Source: an uncultured Flavobacteriia bacterium (GTDB taxonomy: Bacteria; Bacteroidota; Bacteroidia; Flavobacteriales_D; Crocinitomicaceae). From it: 15,149 nucleotides of DNA. The notes beneath the pieces were generated by a model. It did no database searches, was not told the origin of the DNA, and was given only the letters and a program-made list of their open reading frames with translations. The stretch's first letter is position 1. Each line of letters starts with the position of its first letter. Below are positions 1 through 8,217 of this stretch, one piece after another. The stretch spans positions 1 to 15,149 of the forward strand of contig CAIYXD010000064.1 in assembly GCA_903930085.1 (NCBI GenBank), in the 5' to 3' direction. Both the position numbers and the translations under genes were made by a program.

Positions 1-116
1 AGGTCAAAACCCAATTTATGCAACGCTTTTATACGGTAAAATATATCTATTGCACCGCCATAATCTGCCGGAAAAGGAACGTCCAAAGAAACGATATGTA
101 ATTTTTGTTTAGTCAA
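1..116 (-). CDS. Glycosyltransferase N-terminus (partial, runs off the left edge)
   Basis: Only the first 38 or so codons are present. Read on the minus strand from a TTG at 116-114, the peptide begins MTKQKLHIVSLDVPFPADYG and continues GGAIDIFYRIKALHKLG. The pattern of a short beta strand, then a P-x-P-x-D-x-GG-x-x-x-D loop, then an amphipathic helix ending in K-x-L is typical of the N-terminal acceptor-binding half of GT-B (GT4-like) glycosyltransferases. I chose TTG because no in-frame ATG lies nearby upstream and the peptide matches a normal family start. The first codons overlap the last 8 bases of the upstream glycosyltransferase gene, so the two are probably translationally coupled parts of a polysaccharide or glycan operon. 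Donor and acceptor sugars cannot be told. Confidence 0.7.
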   Translation of the reverse strand, partial: MTKQKLHIVSLDVPFPADYGGAIDIFYRIKALHKLGFD

Positions 117-1236
117 CTTTTGGGTATATTTCTTCCAGTATCTTGCATTCCATTTCCCAGTTTTCGCTGAGCGCAGCAAGGGTACAATTTTCTTTAAATT
201 CAGATAAAAGAGCTGGATTTTTTTGTAATTCTGAAATCGTTTCTGCAACGTTTTCTGGGGATAATTCCGGTAAAACAACACCTATATTGTACTTCAAAAC
301 TATCCTTTCCACCTCCACTAATTGCGTGCAAATTAATGGTGTATTCGCGTGCATATAATCAAACACTTTATTTGGTAATGAATAACGGTAATTCAAATTT
401 GTTGGTTTATCCAACGTCAATCCAATATCTGCAAAATGGGTAAAAAGCATCATTTCGTTGTAAGGTCTTTTTCCGAAAAATACAACGGATTTTTGTAGGT
501 CGTAATCGATTACGCGCTTCTTTAGTTCTGGAATTACATCTCCATCCCCTACGATTAAAAGCGTAACATTTTGGAGAAGTTTCATAGCTTCAACCACTTC
601 CTCTGCGCCTCGATCGATATTAATTCCGGCACCTTGCAGTATAACCAAAAATGTATCTTCCGGAATACCCAATTCTTTTTTTGTTGCGCTGATTTCGGAG
701 TTCCATTTTGGTGCAATATTTCGCACAACAGAAACTTTTTTAGAATATTTTTTGGAATAAAGCTCCGCAATAGATACATTGACGGTATAAATTGTCGACA
801 ATTTTGGAAAAATCCAATGCTCGATTCCTTCCCAGAATTTCTGAACAGACGGACGATTTATTAATTCTGGTACTTCGGTAAAATATTCGTGTGAATCATA
901 AACCAAACGGCAATTACTTTTAAATTTACTCGCACTGTAGTTGGCCAATAAAGTATCTAAATCATTTGAAACAAGAAGATCTGCGCGCTTAAACAGTAAA
1001 AATAAAAAAAGTCTGAAAGAAAAAGAAGCGTAAAATAAAGGACCTTTTTCTGCTAATAACCGCATTCGAACTGTTTTATAGCTCCGCGGCTTCAGCGCAA
1101 CACTATCTTTCTTTTGTCTCCCGACAAGTGTCACATTGTACCCTTGCTGTTCTAGAAAATGGCAAATTTTATCTACCCGATTATCCGTAAATAAATCATT
1201 AGTAACAGATACTATTGCCGTTTTTTTTCTAACCAT
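109..1236 (-). CDS. GT4-like glycosyltransferase, 375 aa
   Basis: This is probably a retaining GT-B glycosyltransferase that moves a sugar from a nucleotide donor onto a surface glycan or lipid carrier at the cytoplasmic face of the inner membrane. The N-terminal half shows a start strand with VTNDLFTDNRVDKIC (residues 11-25), as in Bacteroidota family members. The linker has YDSHEYFTEVPEL (113-125). The C-terminal half shows VVRNIAP (170-176), the donor-domain start LQGAGINIDRGAEE (200-213), the strand-loop LLIVGDGD (226-233) and the donor-site region SLPNKVFDYMHANTPLI (286-302). The last of these corresponds to the PNKxFEYM motif, with D in place of the usual E. Length is normal for the family. 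The next gene overlaps its 3' end, and a lipoprotein gene lies 42 bases upstream on the same strand. The substrate is unknown. Confidence 0.88.
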   Translation of the reverse strand: MVRKKTAIVSVTNDLFTDNRVDKICHFLEQQGYNVTLVGRQKKDSVALKPRSYKTVRMRLLAEKGPLFYASFSFRLFLFLLFKRADLLVSNDLDTLLANYSASKFKSNCRLVYDSHEYFTEVPELINRPSVQKFWEGIEHWIFPKLSTIYTVNVSIAELYSKKYSKKVSVVRNIAPKWNSEISATKKELGIPEDTFLVILQGAGINIDRGAEEVVEAMKLLQNVTLLIVGDGDVIPELKKRVIDYDLQKSVVFFGKRPYNEMMLFTHFADIGLTLDKPTNLNYRYSLPNKVFDYMHANTPLICTQLVEVERIVLKYNIGVVLPELSPENVAETISELQKNPALLSEFKENCTLAALSENWEMECKILEEIYPKVD

Positions 1237-1278
1237 AATTTCAAAGAGAGAACGTCCGCCGAAACGATTTTAACTGCT

Positions 1279-1866
1279 TTACAACAAAAACGCTAAGAAA
1301 ATCAATACAATTAACAACAGCCAAAGTGTTAAAACAATGCTATCAAAAATCATTACATCCTTGCTCATTTCCAACCTTTCATTTCCAAAAGGAGTTATAT
1401 ATCGAGAAGATTTGGCTTTGGAATAAAATAGTAGCCCAATTGTAAAAAAGAAAATCCCGAAATAGGGCGCGATAAGTGAAATTGCGCCTACGCCCAAAAA
1501 TCCAAGTGCTGCTCTTGCATCTTTTTCCGCCCTTACAGCCTGCTTTAAAATTCGTTGGTTAGCCTCTTCCTCTGTTTCTTCCGGTTCTAAATCTTTAACT
1601 TTTTGTTTTGATTGAAGCTTTTGATTTGGTGGATTTAGCAACCCAACAGGTTCCAAAGAATTTTCCTCTTCCGCAGCAACTGTAGTTTCGTCCGTTAGCA
1701 AAATGGTGTTTTCAATGCTAGATTTTTCAGGAGATTGAGGCGTTTCTTTTACTAATACTACCGTTTCTGTATGTCCAACTTTGATTAGTTTAATGCGGTG
1801 CTGCGGCCTTGTCATCCCGCATGCAGAAAGAACAATTAATACAAACAAAAAGTATAAAAATTTCAT
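1279..1866 (-). CDS. Putative lipoprotein with two C-terminal membrane helices, 195 aa
   Basis: I do not recognise a named family. The N-terminus has a hydrophobic stretch ending in the lipobox LSAC, with the likely lipidated cysteine at residue 16. Residues 17-120 are polar and acidic, with a glutamate-rich run near 94-102 (LEPEETEEE), and look unfolded or coiled. Two hydrophobic segments follow at about 122-149 and 172-195, separated by a short polar loop, and the protein ends right after the second. A lipobox combined with two membrane helices suggests an inner-membrane protein with a periplasmic linker, not a surface lipoprotein. No acidic surface-export signal follows Cys16. The gene is upstream of the glycosyltransferase pair by 42 bases and may be cotranscribed with it. 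The alternative is that the first hydrophobic stretch is an ordinary membrane anchor. Confidence 0.7.
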   Translation of the reverse strand: MKFLYFLFVLIVLSACGMTRPQHRIKLIKVGHTETVVLVKETPQSPEKSSIENTILLTDETTVAAEEENSLEPVGLLNPPNQKLQSKQKVKDLEPEETEEEANQRILKQAVRAEKDARAALGFLGVGAISLIAPYFGIFFFTIGLLFYSKAKSSRYITPFGNERLEMSKDVMIFDSIVLTLWLLLIVLIFLAFLL

Positions 1867-2113
1867 AGCGAAAAATGTTTTTTGAATACAACGGGAAATT
1901 TACGAAATTAGTTTGTTATAGGCGAATTTAAAGCAAATGAATGGTAACTCAAATGCGTTTATACGTATTAAATTAGAAAGTAAAACCACTTCCATTCCGT
2001 TATGCTTTTAGCCCAATTCATCCGTAAAATGGTAAAAATAATAGTTCAGTAGTTCAACTTTAAAGAGATATAAACACTATTTTCACGCGCTACTCATAAG
2101 TATTAAATACAAA
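1867..2113. other. Divergent intergenic region, 247 bases
   Basis: AT-rich spacer between the minus-strand lipoprotein gene and the plus-strand transglycosylase-like gene. Both promoters should lie here. I found no exact TAnnTTTG match on either strand. The closest on the minus strand is TAAATTTC, one base off, near 1900. No convincing hairpin or small gene is visible. A short ATACGTAT palindrome near 1961-1968 is likely chance. Confidence 0.5.
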
Positions 2114-3271
2114 ATGAAAAAGTTTTTTAAAAGCCGGTGGTTTAGAATTCCCTATATTACTGTACTCTATCTCTTTGCAATCTACGGCGCCTTCTTGACG
2201 CTTACGTATTTCGCTATGAAATTCAATTGGACGAGAGAATCTGGAAAATTAGACTCCAACAACCGTTACTTTCAAGCAATGCATGACAAATACAATCAAT
2301 CCTTTAAGGTGGACAGTGTGTCGATGGTAAAGCACCGCTATGAAGTAATGCAAAGGATAATTGTTTTGAATGATTTTTTTCCCGTAAATGCACAACATAT
2401 TCTCACCGCCTATCAAAACACCAAAGACGAAAAACTAGCACTTCAAATGTTGGATGCGGTAGATTTACGCCTTCGGAAAAATAAAAAATACCAACGTGCA
2501 ACGCAGAAAATACAGTCCTCAAAAAACAAATCGCAGGAAGAAACAACAGGCTTAAGTGTTTTTGATTGGATGAATATAAATGAATGGAAATACTTTTCGG
2601 AGGCAGTTGCCAAGGATAAAATTTACATTGATTCTGCTGCCGCTGCTTCTGGAGTCGACGCTCGAATAATCGTTTCGTGTCTTGTAGGAGAGCAAGTTCG
2701 TCTGTTTAATTCCCGCAGAGAAAAGTTCAAAGGTTTCATTACGCCTTTAAAATCACTTGCTTTAGAAACGAATCTTTCTTACGGCGTAACTGGGATCAAA
2801 GAAAACACAGCTTTGAAAATTGAACGCTATCTGAAAGATGGAACAAGCGCTTACTATTTAGGAGCAGATCATGAAAATTTATTGGATTTTGATAGTATCA
2901 CGAACTACAACAATGGATTAAATGACACGATGAATGTGCGTTTACAGCGTTTGGTGCAATTTAAAGACCATTATTATTCTTATTTATATGCAGCGCTTTT
3001 TGTAAAGCAAATTAAAACGCAATGGGAAAAAGCTGGTTTTCCAATCGACGATCGACCAGAAATTTTGGCTTCCATATTTAATTTAGGTTACCAAAAATCT
3101 AAACCCAAGAAAAATCCGGGCGTTGGAGGTTCTGTTTTTAAAATAAATGAGAGCGAATATACTTTCGGTTCTGTTGCTTTTGAATTCTATTACTCCGGCG
3201 AATTGGCAGAGCTATTTCCATTTGCAAAGGAACGTTTTACTGCGCCAAAACAAGCAGTTCAGCCACTTTGA
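2114..3271 (+). CDS. Membrane-anchored lysozyme/transglycosylase-like protein, 385 aa
   Basis: Not an obvious member of a named family. The N-terminus is basic (MKKFFKSRWFR) and is followed by one hydrophobic helix at about 13-35, so the remainder is probably periplasmic. Residues 180-196 (GVDARIIVSCLVGEQVR) resemble the helix of lytic transglycosylases that carries the catalytic glutamate, which would make Glu193 the candidate. Further along, SYGVTGIKE (222-230) sits where families of this fold have their S-x-G-x-x-Q/G-I segment. YLYAALFVKQI (290-300) and ILASIFNLGY (317-326) mimic the later helix and the A-x-YN-x-G element, and a glycine-rich turn follows at 337-340. I infer peptidoglycan cleavage, but overall similarity is weak and the catalytic role is unproven. 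The gene is flanked by a divergent lipoprotein gene and the convergent mfd gene, so it is probably a single transcription unit. Confidence 0.6.
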   Translation: MKKFFKSRWFRIPYITVLYLFAIYGAFLTLTYFAMKFNWTRESGKLDSNNRYFQAMHDKYNQSFKVDSVSMVKHRYEVMQRIIVLNDFFPVNAQHILTAYQNTKDEKLALQMLDAVDLRLRKNKKYQRATQKIQSSKNKSQEETTGLSVFDWMNINEWKYFSEAVAKDKIYIDSAAAASGVDARIIVSCLVGEQVRLFNSRREKFKGFITPLKSLALETNLSYGVTGIKENTALKIERYLKDGTSAYYLGADHENLLDFDSITNYNNGLNDTMNVRLQRLVQFKDHYYSYLYAALFVKQIKTQWEKAGFPIDDRPEILASIFNLGYQKSKPKKNPGVGGSVFKINESEYTFGSVAFEFYYSGELAELFPFAKERFTAPKQAVQPL

Positions 3272-3319
3272 TTTGTGTTGTTTTTCTAGGTTAGGTAATT
3301 CCTGAAACGTAACGTTACT

Positions 3320-6300
3320 TTATCCAATTATGCCGGCAAACTGCTCGAATGCATCTTTGATGTGTTTCACATCTGAAAAAATTATGCGTAATCGATCGTT
3401 TTGTTCGCTGAATTTGCAGTTTTTACCGTTGCGTTGTATATGGTTCAATATCTGGCTAAAAACCTCTGTTTCGTAGAAAGGAGATTGTGGGTTTGAAATA
3501 AAATACCCAACCATTTTTCCAGATTTGATTACCAAACGTTCCATCCCCATTTCTTGCGCCAACCAGCGTAATTTGAAGGATAAAACCAATTCTTTAACCT
3601 GTTTTGGCAAAGGACCGAATCGATCTATCAACATTTCCGAAAATTTAGCCAATTCTGCTTCATTTTTGAGACTATCCATTTCTTGGTATAAACTCAAGCG
3701 CTCCGCAACATTGTTGACATAATCATCCGGAATACGAACTTCCAAGTCGGTTTCCAAGATACAATCCTTCACAAAATTAAGCATGGAATCCGTGGTTCTT
3801 TCTTCAAATAATTCTTTGAATTCACTTTCACGTAATTCTTCAATTGCCTCGTTTAAGATTTTTTGATACATTTCAAAACCGATTTCAGATATAAACCCAC
3901 TTTGCTCTCCGCCAAGCATATTTCCAGCTCCTCGAATATCCAAATCTTTCATTGCAATGTTAAATCCAGAACCTAAATCCGAGAATTGTACCAATGCTTC
4001 CAAGCGTTTCCGGGAATCAGAAGTCATGATGCTAAATGGCGGTGCAACAAGGTAACAAAATCCTTTTTTATTGCTACGCCCAACACGTCCGCGCAATTGG
4101 TGCAAATCACTCAATCCAAAATTATGCGCGTCGTTTATGATTATTGTATTGGCATTGGAAATGTCAATCCCAGATTCTATAATGGTTGTTGCTATCAAAA
4201 CATCGTATTCGTGGTTGATGAAATCAAACATTATCTTTTCTAACTGCGCACCATCCATTTGTCCGTGGCCGATTCCAACGCGAACGCCAGGACACAAACG
4301 TTGAATCATTCCAGAAATTTCCTTGATATTTGCTAAGCGATTGTGCACGAAAAACACTTGTCCGCCACGACTAACTTCGTATGCAATTGCGTCTCGAACT
4401 ACTTCCTCGCTAAACTGTATTATTTCCGTTAGAACTGGTTGACGATTCGGAGGTGGCGTATTGATAATACTCAAATCGCGCGCGCCCATCAATGAAAATT
4501 GAAGCGTTCTTGGAATTGGTGTCGCCGTTAATGTTAGCGTATCGACCGTTGCGCGAAGAGTTTTTAATTTATCCTTAACCGCAACCCCAAATTTTTGTTC
4601 TTCATCAATAATCATCAAGCCCAAGTCCTTAAACTTTACCCGTTCTGCAACTACAGCATGCGTACCAATCAAAATGTCTATTTCACCATTTGCTAATTTC
4701 TTGAGTGTTTCGGTCGTGTTTTTAGAGGATTTAAAACGATTGATATAATCAATATTCACTGGGAAATCTTTCAAACGTTCCTTAAAACTTCTAAAATGTT
4801 GCATGGACAATATTGTCGTAGGAACTAAAATGGCAACTTGTTTACTATCTGCAACAGCTTTAAAAGCAGCACGAATTGCGACTTCTGTTTTACCAAAACC
4901 AACATCGCCACAAATCAATCGATCCATAGGCGTTGGATTTTCCATGTCCACTTTAATTGCTTGCGTAGCCTTGAATTGATCGGGAGTATCTTCGTACATG
5001 AAAGAAACTTCCAATTCATTTTGCAAGTAAGAATCAGGAGAAAACGCAAATCCCGGTTGACTTTTGCGTTTTGCGTATAGTTGGATAAGATCGAAAGCCA
5101 ATTCTTTGATCTTCTTTTTTGTTTTATTTTTTAAATTTGTCCAGGCTTGGGAGCCCAGTTTATTCATTTTAGGAACGGATCCATCCTTTCCGGTGAACTT
5201 AGAAATTCTGTGTAGGGAGTGAATTCCAACATATAAAACATCGCCATCTTTGTAAACAAGACGAATTGCTTCTTGCGGTTTTCCATTTACATCGATTGTC
5301 TCCAAGCCAGAAAATTGTCCAACGCCGTGATCAATATGCGTTACATAATCGCCTTTTTGCAAGTTGTAAATTTCCTTCAGCGTCAGCGCTTGTTTTGCTT
5401 GTCGGAACCCTTCCTTTAAACGGAACCGATGGTAGCGTTCAAACAGTTGGTGATCGGTATAGCAAACCATTTTTTGAGAAGGCGAAATAAATCCTTCGTG
5501 CAAAGCGACATTTACAGGTTCAAACGCAACGCCTCCGCCAATATCTTCGAAAATTTGGTACAAACGATCAATTTGCTTCGGCTGGTTGGAGAAAATTAAA
5601 TTTGTAAATTTTAAATTCGTTCTATTCACTAAATCTTCCCGAAGTAGTGCAAAATTTTTATTGAAACTCGGTTGGGGTAAAAAATCGAACTGGAAAACTT
5701 TATCCGCTTTGAAATGGAACTCAGGTCCCCATTCAATTATGCTGTACACTTCAATTTCTTTTTTTACTTCTTTCGGATGCAAATACAATTCATTCGGAAT
5801 TGTGCGCTTCACAGCCTCCGTAAGTTTTGTATAAATCTGAACGGATTTATCGTATTCTTTTTCTAGCGTATCCAACAATTGGTCAAACGAAGACAACCAA
5901 AGGGTAACATTTTTTCCTAAAAACTCAAAAAACGAACCATTTCCTTCCATATTCAAATGCCCTTGAACATTTGGAATGACATTAAAATGCTTGAAATTAG
6001 ATAGCGAAAGTTGCGAGCTTGCATCAAAAGTTCGAATAGATTCCACCTCATCGCCAAAAAATTCAATCCGAAAAGGATTATCATTGGCGTACGAAAAAAC
6101 ATCCACTATTCCACCACGAATGGAAAATTGACCTGGTTCATAAACGAAATCTACCCTGTCAAAATGGTATTCTAATAATAATTCATTAATAAAATCGATG
6201 GAATAATTTTTACCCACATCAATGCGCAAAGTATTCTTGCTTAAAATCTTTTGGGTTGGAACTTTTTCAAAAAGAGCTTGTGGATACGTAACAATCCAAA

Positions 6301-6655
6301 CATTGCTCCCATTGTTTATTTTTTCTAGAACTTCTGCGCGGGAAACAACATTTGCGTTGTCTGTTTCCTCTAACTGGTATGGAACGCGGTAAGAAGCAGG
6401 ATAAAATAAAATACGTTTATCTTCTGGAAACAAACCTTCCAAATCATTTATAAAATAAGCCGCTTCTTCTTTGTCATTTAAAATAAATAAATGGTGTCCG
6501 GGCATTTGATTTGCTAATGATGCCGCACAGATACTTTTAGAAGAGCCAACCAAGCCTTTCCAGTGCACGCGCGTACAGGAAAATTGCAATTGATTCGCTG
6601 TTTCGTCGATTTGTGGAATTTTCGAGAAGCGTTCTTTAAGGACTTTTTGTTCCAT
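3320..6655 (-). CDS. mfd: Transcription-repair coupling factor Mfd
   Basis: ATP-driven translocase that pushes stalled RNA polymerase off damaged DNA and recruits UvrA for nucleotide excision repair. The 1111-aa length is normal. The N-terminal UvrB-like module has a degenerate Walker A (GLVGSSKS, about 34-41) and the EPGQFSIRGGIVDVF segment (173-187). The CarD-like RNA polymerase-interaction domain begins at GDYVTHIDHGVGQFSGL (435-451). The helicase core shows Walker A GDVGFGKT (583-590), GTHAVV (664-669), the Walker B variant DEEQKFG (684-690), TLTATPIPRTL (708-718), ATTIIESGIDIS (822-833) and QLRGRVGRS (853-861). The C-terminal TRCF domain includes GNMLGGEQSGFISEIGFEMY (911-930). The gene starts 3 bases after the stop of fbp, so the two are cotranscribed. 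Its end converges on the transglycosylase-like gene, 48 bases away, with no clear terminator between them. Confidence 0.98.
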   Translation of the reverse strand: MEQKVLKERFSKIPQIDETANQLQFSCTRVHWKGLVGSSKSICAASLANQMPGHHLFILNDKEEAAYFINDLEGLFPEDKRILFYPASYRVPYQLEETDNANVVSRAEVLEKINNGSNVWIVTYPQALFEKVPTQKILSKNTLRIDVGKNYSIDFINELLLEYHFDRVDFVYEPGQFSIRGGIVDVFSYANDNPFRIEFFGDEVESIRTFDASSQLSLSNFKHFNVIPNVQGHLNMEGNGSFFEFLGKNVTLWLSSFDQLLDTLEKEYDKSVQIYTKLTEAVKRTIPNELYLHPKEVKKEIEVYSIIEWGPEFHFKADKVFQFDFLPQPSFNKNFALLREDLVNRTNLKFTNLIFSNQPKQIDRLYQIFEDIGGGVAFEPVNVALHEGFISPSQKMVCYTDHQLFERYHRFRLKEGFRQAKQALTLKEIYNLQKGDYVTHIDHGVGQFSGLETIDVNGKPQEAIRLVYKDGDVLYVGIHSLHRISKFTGKDGSVPKMNKLGSQAWTNLKNKTKKKIKELAFDLIQLYAKRKSQPGFAFSPDSYLQNELEVSFMYEDTPDQFKATQAIKVDMENPTPMDRLICGDVGFGKTEVAIRAAFKAVADSKQVAILVPTTILSMQHFRSFKERLKDFPVNIDYINRFKSSKNTTETLKKLANGEIDILIGTHAVVAERVKFKDLGLMIIDEEQKFGVAVKDKLKTLRATVDTLTLTATPIPRTLQFSLMGARDLSIINTPPPNRQPVLTEIIQFSEEVVRDAIAYEVSRGGQVFFVHNRLANIKEISGMIQRLCPGVRVGIGHGQMDGAQLEKIMFDFINHEYDVLIATTIIESGIDISNANTIIINDAHNFGLSDLHQLRGRVGRSNKKGFCYLVAPPFSIMTSDSRKRLEALVQFSDLGSGFNIAMKDLDIRGAGNMLGGEQSGFISEIGFEMYQKILNEAIEELRESEFKELFEERTTDSMLNFVKDCILETDLEVRIPDDYVNNVAERLSLYQEMDSLKNEAELAKFSEMLIDRFGPLPKQVKELVLSFKLRWLAQEMGMERLVIKSGKMVGYFISNPQSPFYETEVFSQILNHIQRNGKNCKFSEQNDRLRIIFSDVKHIKDAFEQFAGIIG

Positions 6656-6658
6656 TTT

Positions 6659-7660
6659 TTAGTCCAGCAAACTCATTGCTTTTTCCACCATTTTTTTAGA
6701 CCCACAGAAGAATGGGATGCGTTGGTGTAATTTGTTTGGTTGAATATCCAAAACTCTAATTCTACCTGTTGTTGCTAGTCCTCCAGCTTGTTCTGCAATA
6801 AATGCCAATGGGTTACATTCGTATAGCAAACGCAATTTCCCTTCTGGTGAAGTTGTTGTATCCGGATAAATATAAATACCACCCTTAATCATATTTCTAT
6901 GGAAATCTGCAACCAACGAACCGATATATCGTCCAGAATATGGCGCACCTTTATCGTTGTCAAAACTTTGACAATACTGCACGTATTTCTTGATTCCAGG
7001 TTCACAAATGTCGATATTACCTTCATTCATGGCGTACATTCTTCCGGATTCTGGCATTTTCATATTTGGGTGCGACAAGCAAAATTCTCCAATCGACGGA
7101 TCGAGCGTAAAACCATTTACACCATGTCCTGTAGTATAAACCAACATCGTTGAAGAGCCATACAATACATAACCGGCAGCAATTTGTTCGTTTCCAATTT
7201 GCAACATATCTTCCAAAGTTGCCAACGTTCCAGCCTCTGAAGTACGACGGTAAATAGAAAAAATTGTTCCGATGGAAACGTTTACATCAATATTGGAAGA
7301 ACCATCCAGTGGATCAAAAAGAACAACGTATTTTCCGTTTTTCGCTGTATCGGAGGTAAATGCAACAAAATCATCATTTTCTTCGGATGCAATGCCACAA
7401 ATCTCACCGCCATTTTCAAAGGCCTTAATAAATTGCTGATCCGCAACAACATCCAATTTTTGTTGTTCTTCTCCTTGAATATTTATTTCTCCTTGTGCGC
7501 CCAAAATATGATCCACTAAACCAGCCTGACGCACATCGCGGCTAACTATTTTGGATGCAACGGCGATATCACTTAGGATTCTGGATAATTCACCTGAAGC
7601 AAAAGGGAATTCTGCCTGGCGATCCATAATAAATTCATTCAAGGTTGTAACTTTTGACAT
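6659..7660 (-). CDS. fbp: Class I fructose-1,6-bisphosphatase
   Basis: Hydrolyses fructose 1,6-bisphosphate to fructose 6-phosphate and phosphate, the committed step of gluconeogenesis, in the cytoplasm. The 333-aa protein carries the metal-binding signature LFDPLDGSSNID (114-125). It also has the ASEEND acidic segment (91-96), the AMNEGN region (210-215), the substrate-binding YSGRYIGSLVADFHR stretch (241-255) and GGIYIYP (260-266). The C-terminal signature GKLRLLYECNPLAFIAEQAGG (274-294) holds Glu281. These features place it in class I, not GlpX or class III. It is the first gene of a two-gene unit with mfd. A near match to the -7 box (GATATTTG, 7677-7684) and a 14-bp palindrome (7706-7719) lie upstream and are the likely control region. 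Confidence 0.98.
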   Translation of the reverse strand: MSKVTTLNEFIMDRQAEFPFASGELSRILSDIAVASKIVSRDVRQAGLVDHILGAQGEINIQGEEQQKLDVVADQQFIKAFENGGEICGIASEENDDFVAFTSDTAKNGKYVVLFDPLDGSSNIDVNVSIGTIFSIYRRTSEAGTLATLEDMLQIGNEQIAAGYVLYGSSTMLVYTTGHGVNGFTLDPSIGEFCLSHPNMKMPESGRMYAMNEGNIDICEPGIKKYVQYCQSFDNDKGAPYSGRYIGSLVADFHRNMIKGGIYIYPDTTTSPEGKLRLLYECNPLAFIAEQAGGLATTGRIRVLDIQPNKLHQRIPFFCGSKKMVEKAMSLLD

Positions 7661-7676
7661 AGGATGTGCTTTTGTG

Positions 7677-7684
7677 CAAATATC
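7677..7684 (-). promoter_or_regulatory. Possible -7 promoter element of fbp-mfd
   Basis: Reads GATATTTG on the minus strand, one base from the Bacteroidota consensus TAnnTTTG, 17 bases before the fbp start codon. No clear TTG element lies at the expected upstream distance; that position is instead occupied by the edge of the palindrome at 7706-7719. This is inference from consensus only. Confidence 0.4.
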
Positions 7685-7705
7685 GTGATTTAGATTGGAA
7701 TATAA

Positions 7706-7719
7706 AGGAATCGATTCCT
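7706..7719. promoter_or_regulatory. 14-bp perfect palindrome upstream of fbp (possible operator)
   Basis: AGGAATCGATTCCT is a perfect dyad, 46 bases before the fbp start and 21 bases upstream of its proposed -7 element. It would therefore cover the -33 region, where a bound regulator could block or assist polymerase. As a minus-strand hairpin followed by TTTATATT it could instead be a weak terminator for yqaA, but the stem is short (5-6 bp). Confidence 0.4.
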
Positions 7720-7788
7720 GTTAAAAGCGCTAAGAATTGTAGAATTATTTAACACGTTTACCCGTAGAAAATTACCTAGATCATTTTA

Positions 7789-8217
7789 TTACCAAACCCA
7801 CGGGAGAACTAAAATAAAATAACGTAAGAATTTTCCGAGAATCAGTAAAATTAAAACCTTCCAAAAAGGTACTTTAAAAAACCCCAAGGCAATTGTCATT
7901 GGATCTCCAATAATTGGAACCCAAGAAAAGAAAGCCAACCAAAATCCGAATTTTTGGATGCGTTTTTCAAAAGATGCTAATTTATTTTCGTTAATTCCAA
8001 ATCGTTTCAGCCACAAAGGATTGCCGAATGATCCAATTATATAATTAGTTATTCCGCCTAACGAATTTCCAACAGTTGCAAAGAATAAACAAAGGATTGG
8101 GTTGTAAGCAGCGCCTAAAAAAAGAAGCAGGATTCCTTCTGAAGTAAATGGAACAATCGTTGCCGATAGAAAAGAGGCAAAAAACAAACCGAAATATCCG
8201 AGCGAAAAAAAATCCAT
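7789..8217 (-). CDS. YqaA/DedA-type small membrane protein, 142 aa
   Basis: Small integral inner-membrane protein of the YqaA branch of the SNARE-associated/DedA superfamily. DedA relatives are tied to lipid-carrier recycling and membrane homeostasis, but the role of this branch is not settled. From the ATG at 8217 the protein begins MDFFSLGYFGLFFASFLSAT, the usual YqaA opening. It continues with IVPFTSEGILLLFLGAA, the glycine-rich VGNSLGGITNYIIGS, the basic loop FEKRIQKFGFWLAFFSWVPIIGDP and a last helix ending LRYFILVLPWVW. Four to five hydrophobic segments fill the chain. The open frame extends upstream to a TTG at 8250, but that stretch is a transcription terminator, so I reject the longer form. 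The start codon abuts the terminator's U-tract, which leaves little room for a promoter of its own. Confidence 0.88.
   Translation of the reverse strand: MDFFSLGYFGLFFASFLSATIVPFTSEGILLLFLGAAYNPILCLFFATVGNSLGGITNYIIGSFGNPLWLKRFGINENKLASFEKRIQKFGFWLAFFSWVPIIGDPMTIALGFFKVPFWKVLILLILGKFLRYFILVLPWVW

Noticed and set aside
571..864. 97-codon plus-strand frame opposite the glycosyltransferase gene
   Set aside because: It is antisense to a clear glycosyltransferase gene and shows no domain, signal peptide or promoter.
3309..3318. GTAACGTTAC palindrome next to the mfd stop codon
   Set aside because: The stem is only 5 bp with no loop and no following T-tract, so it is neither a good terminator nor clearly an operator.
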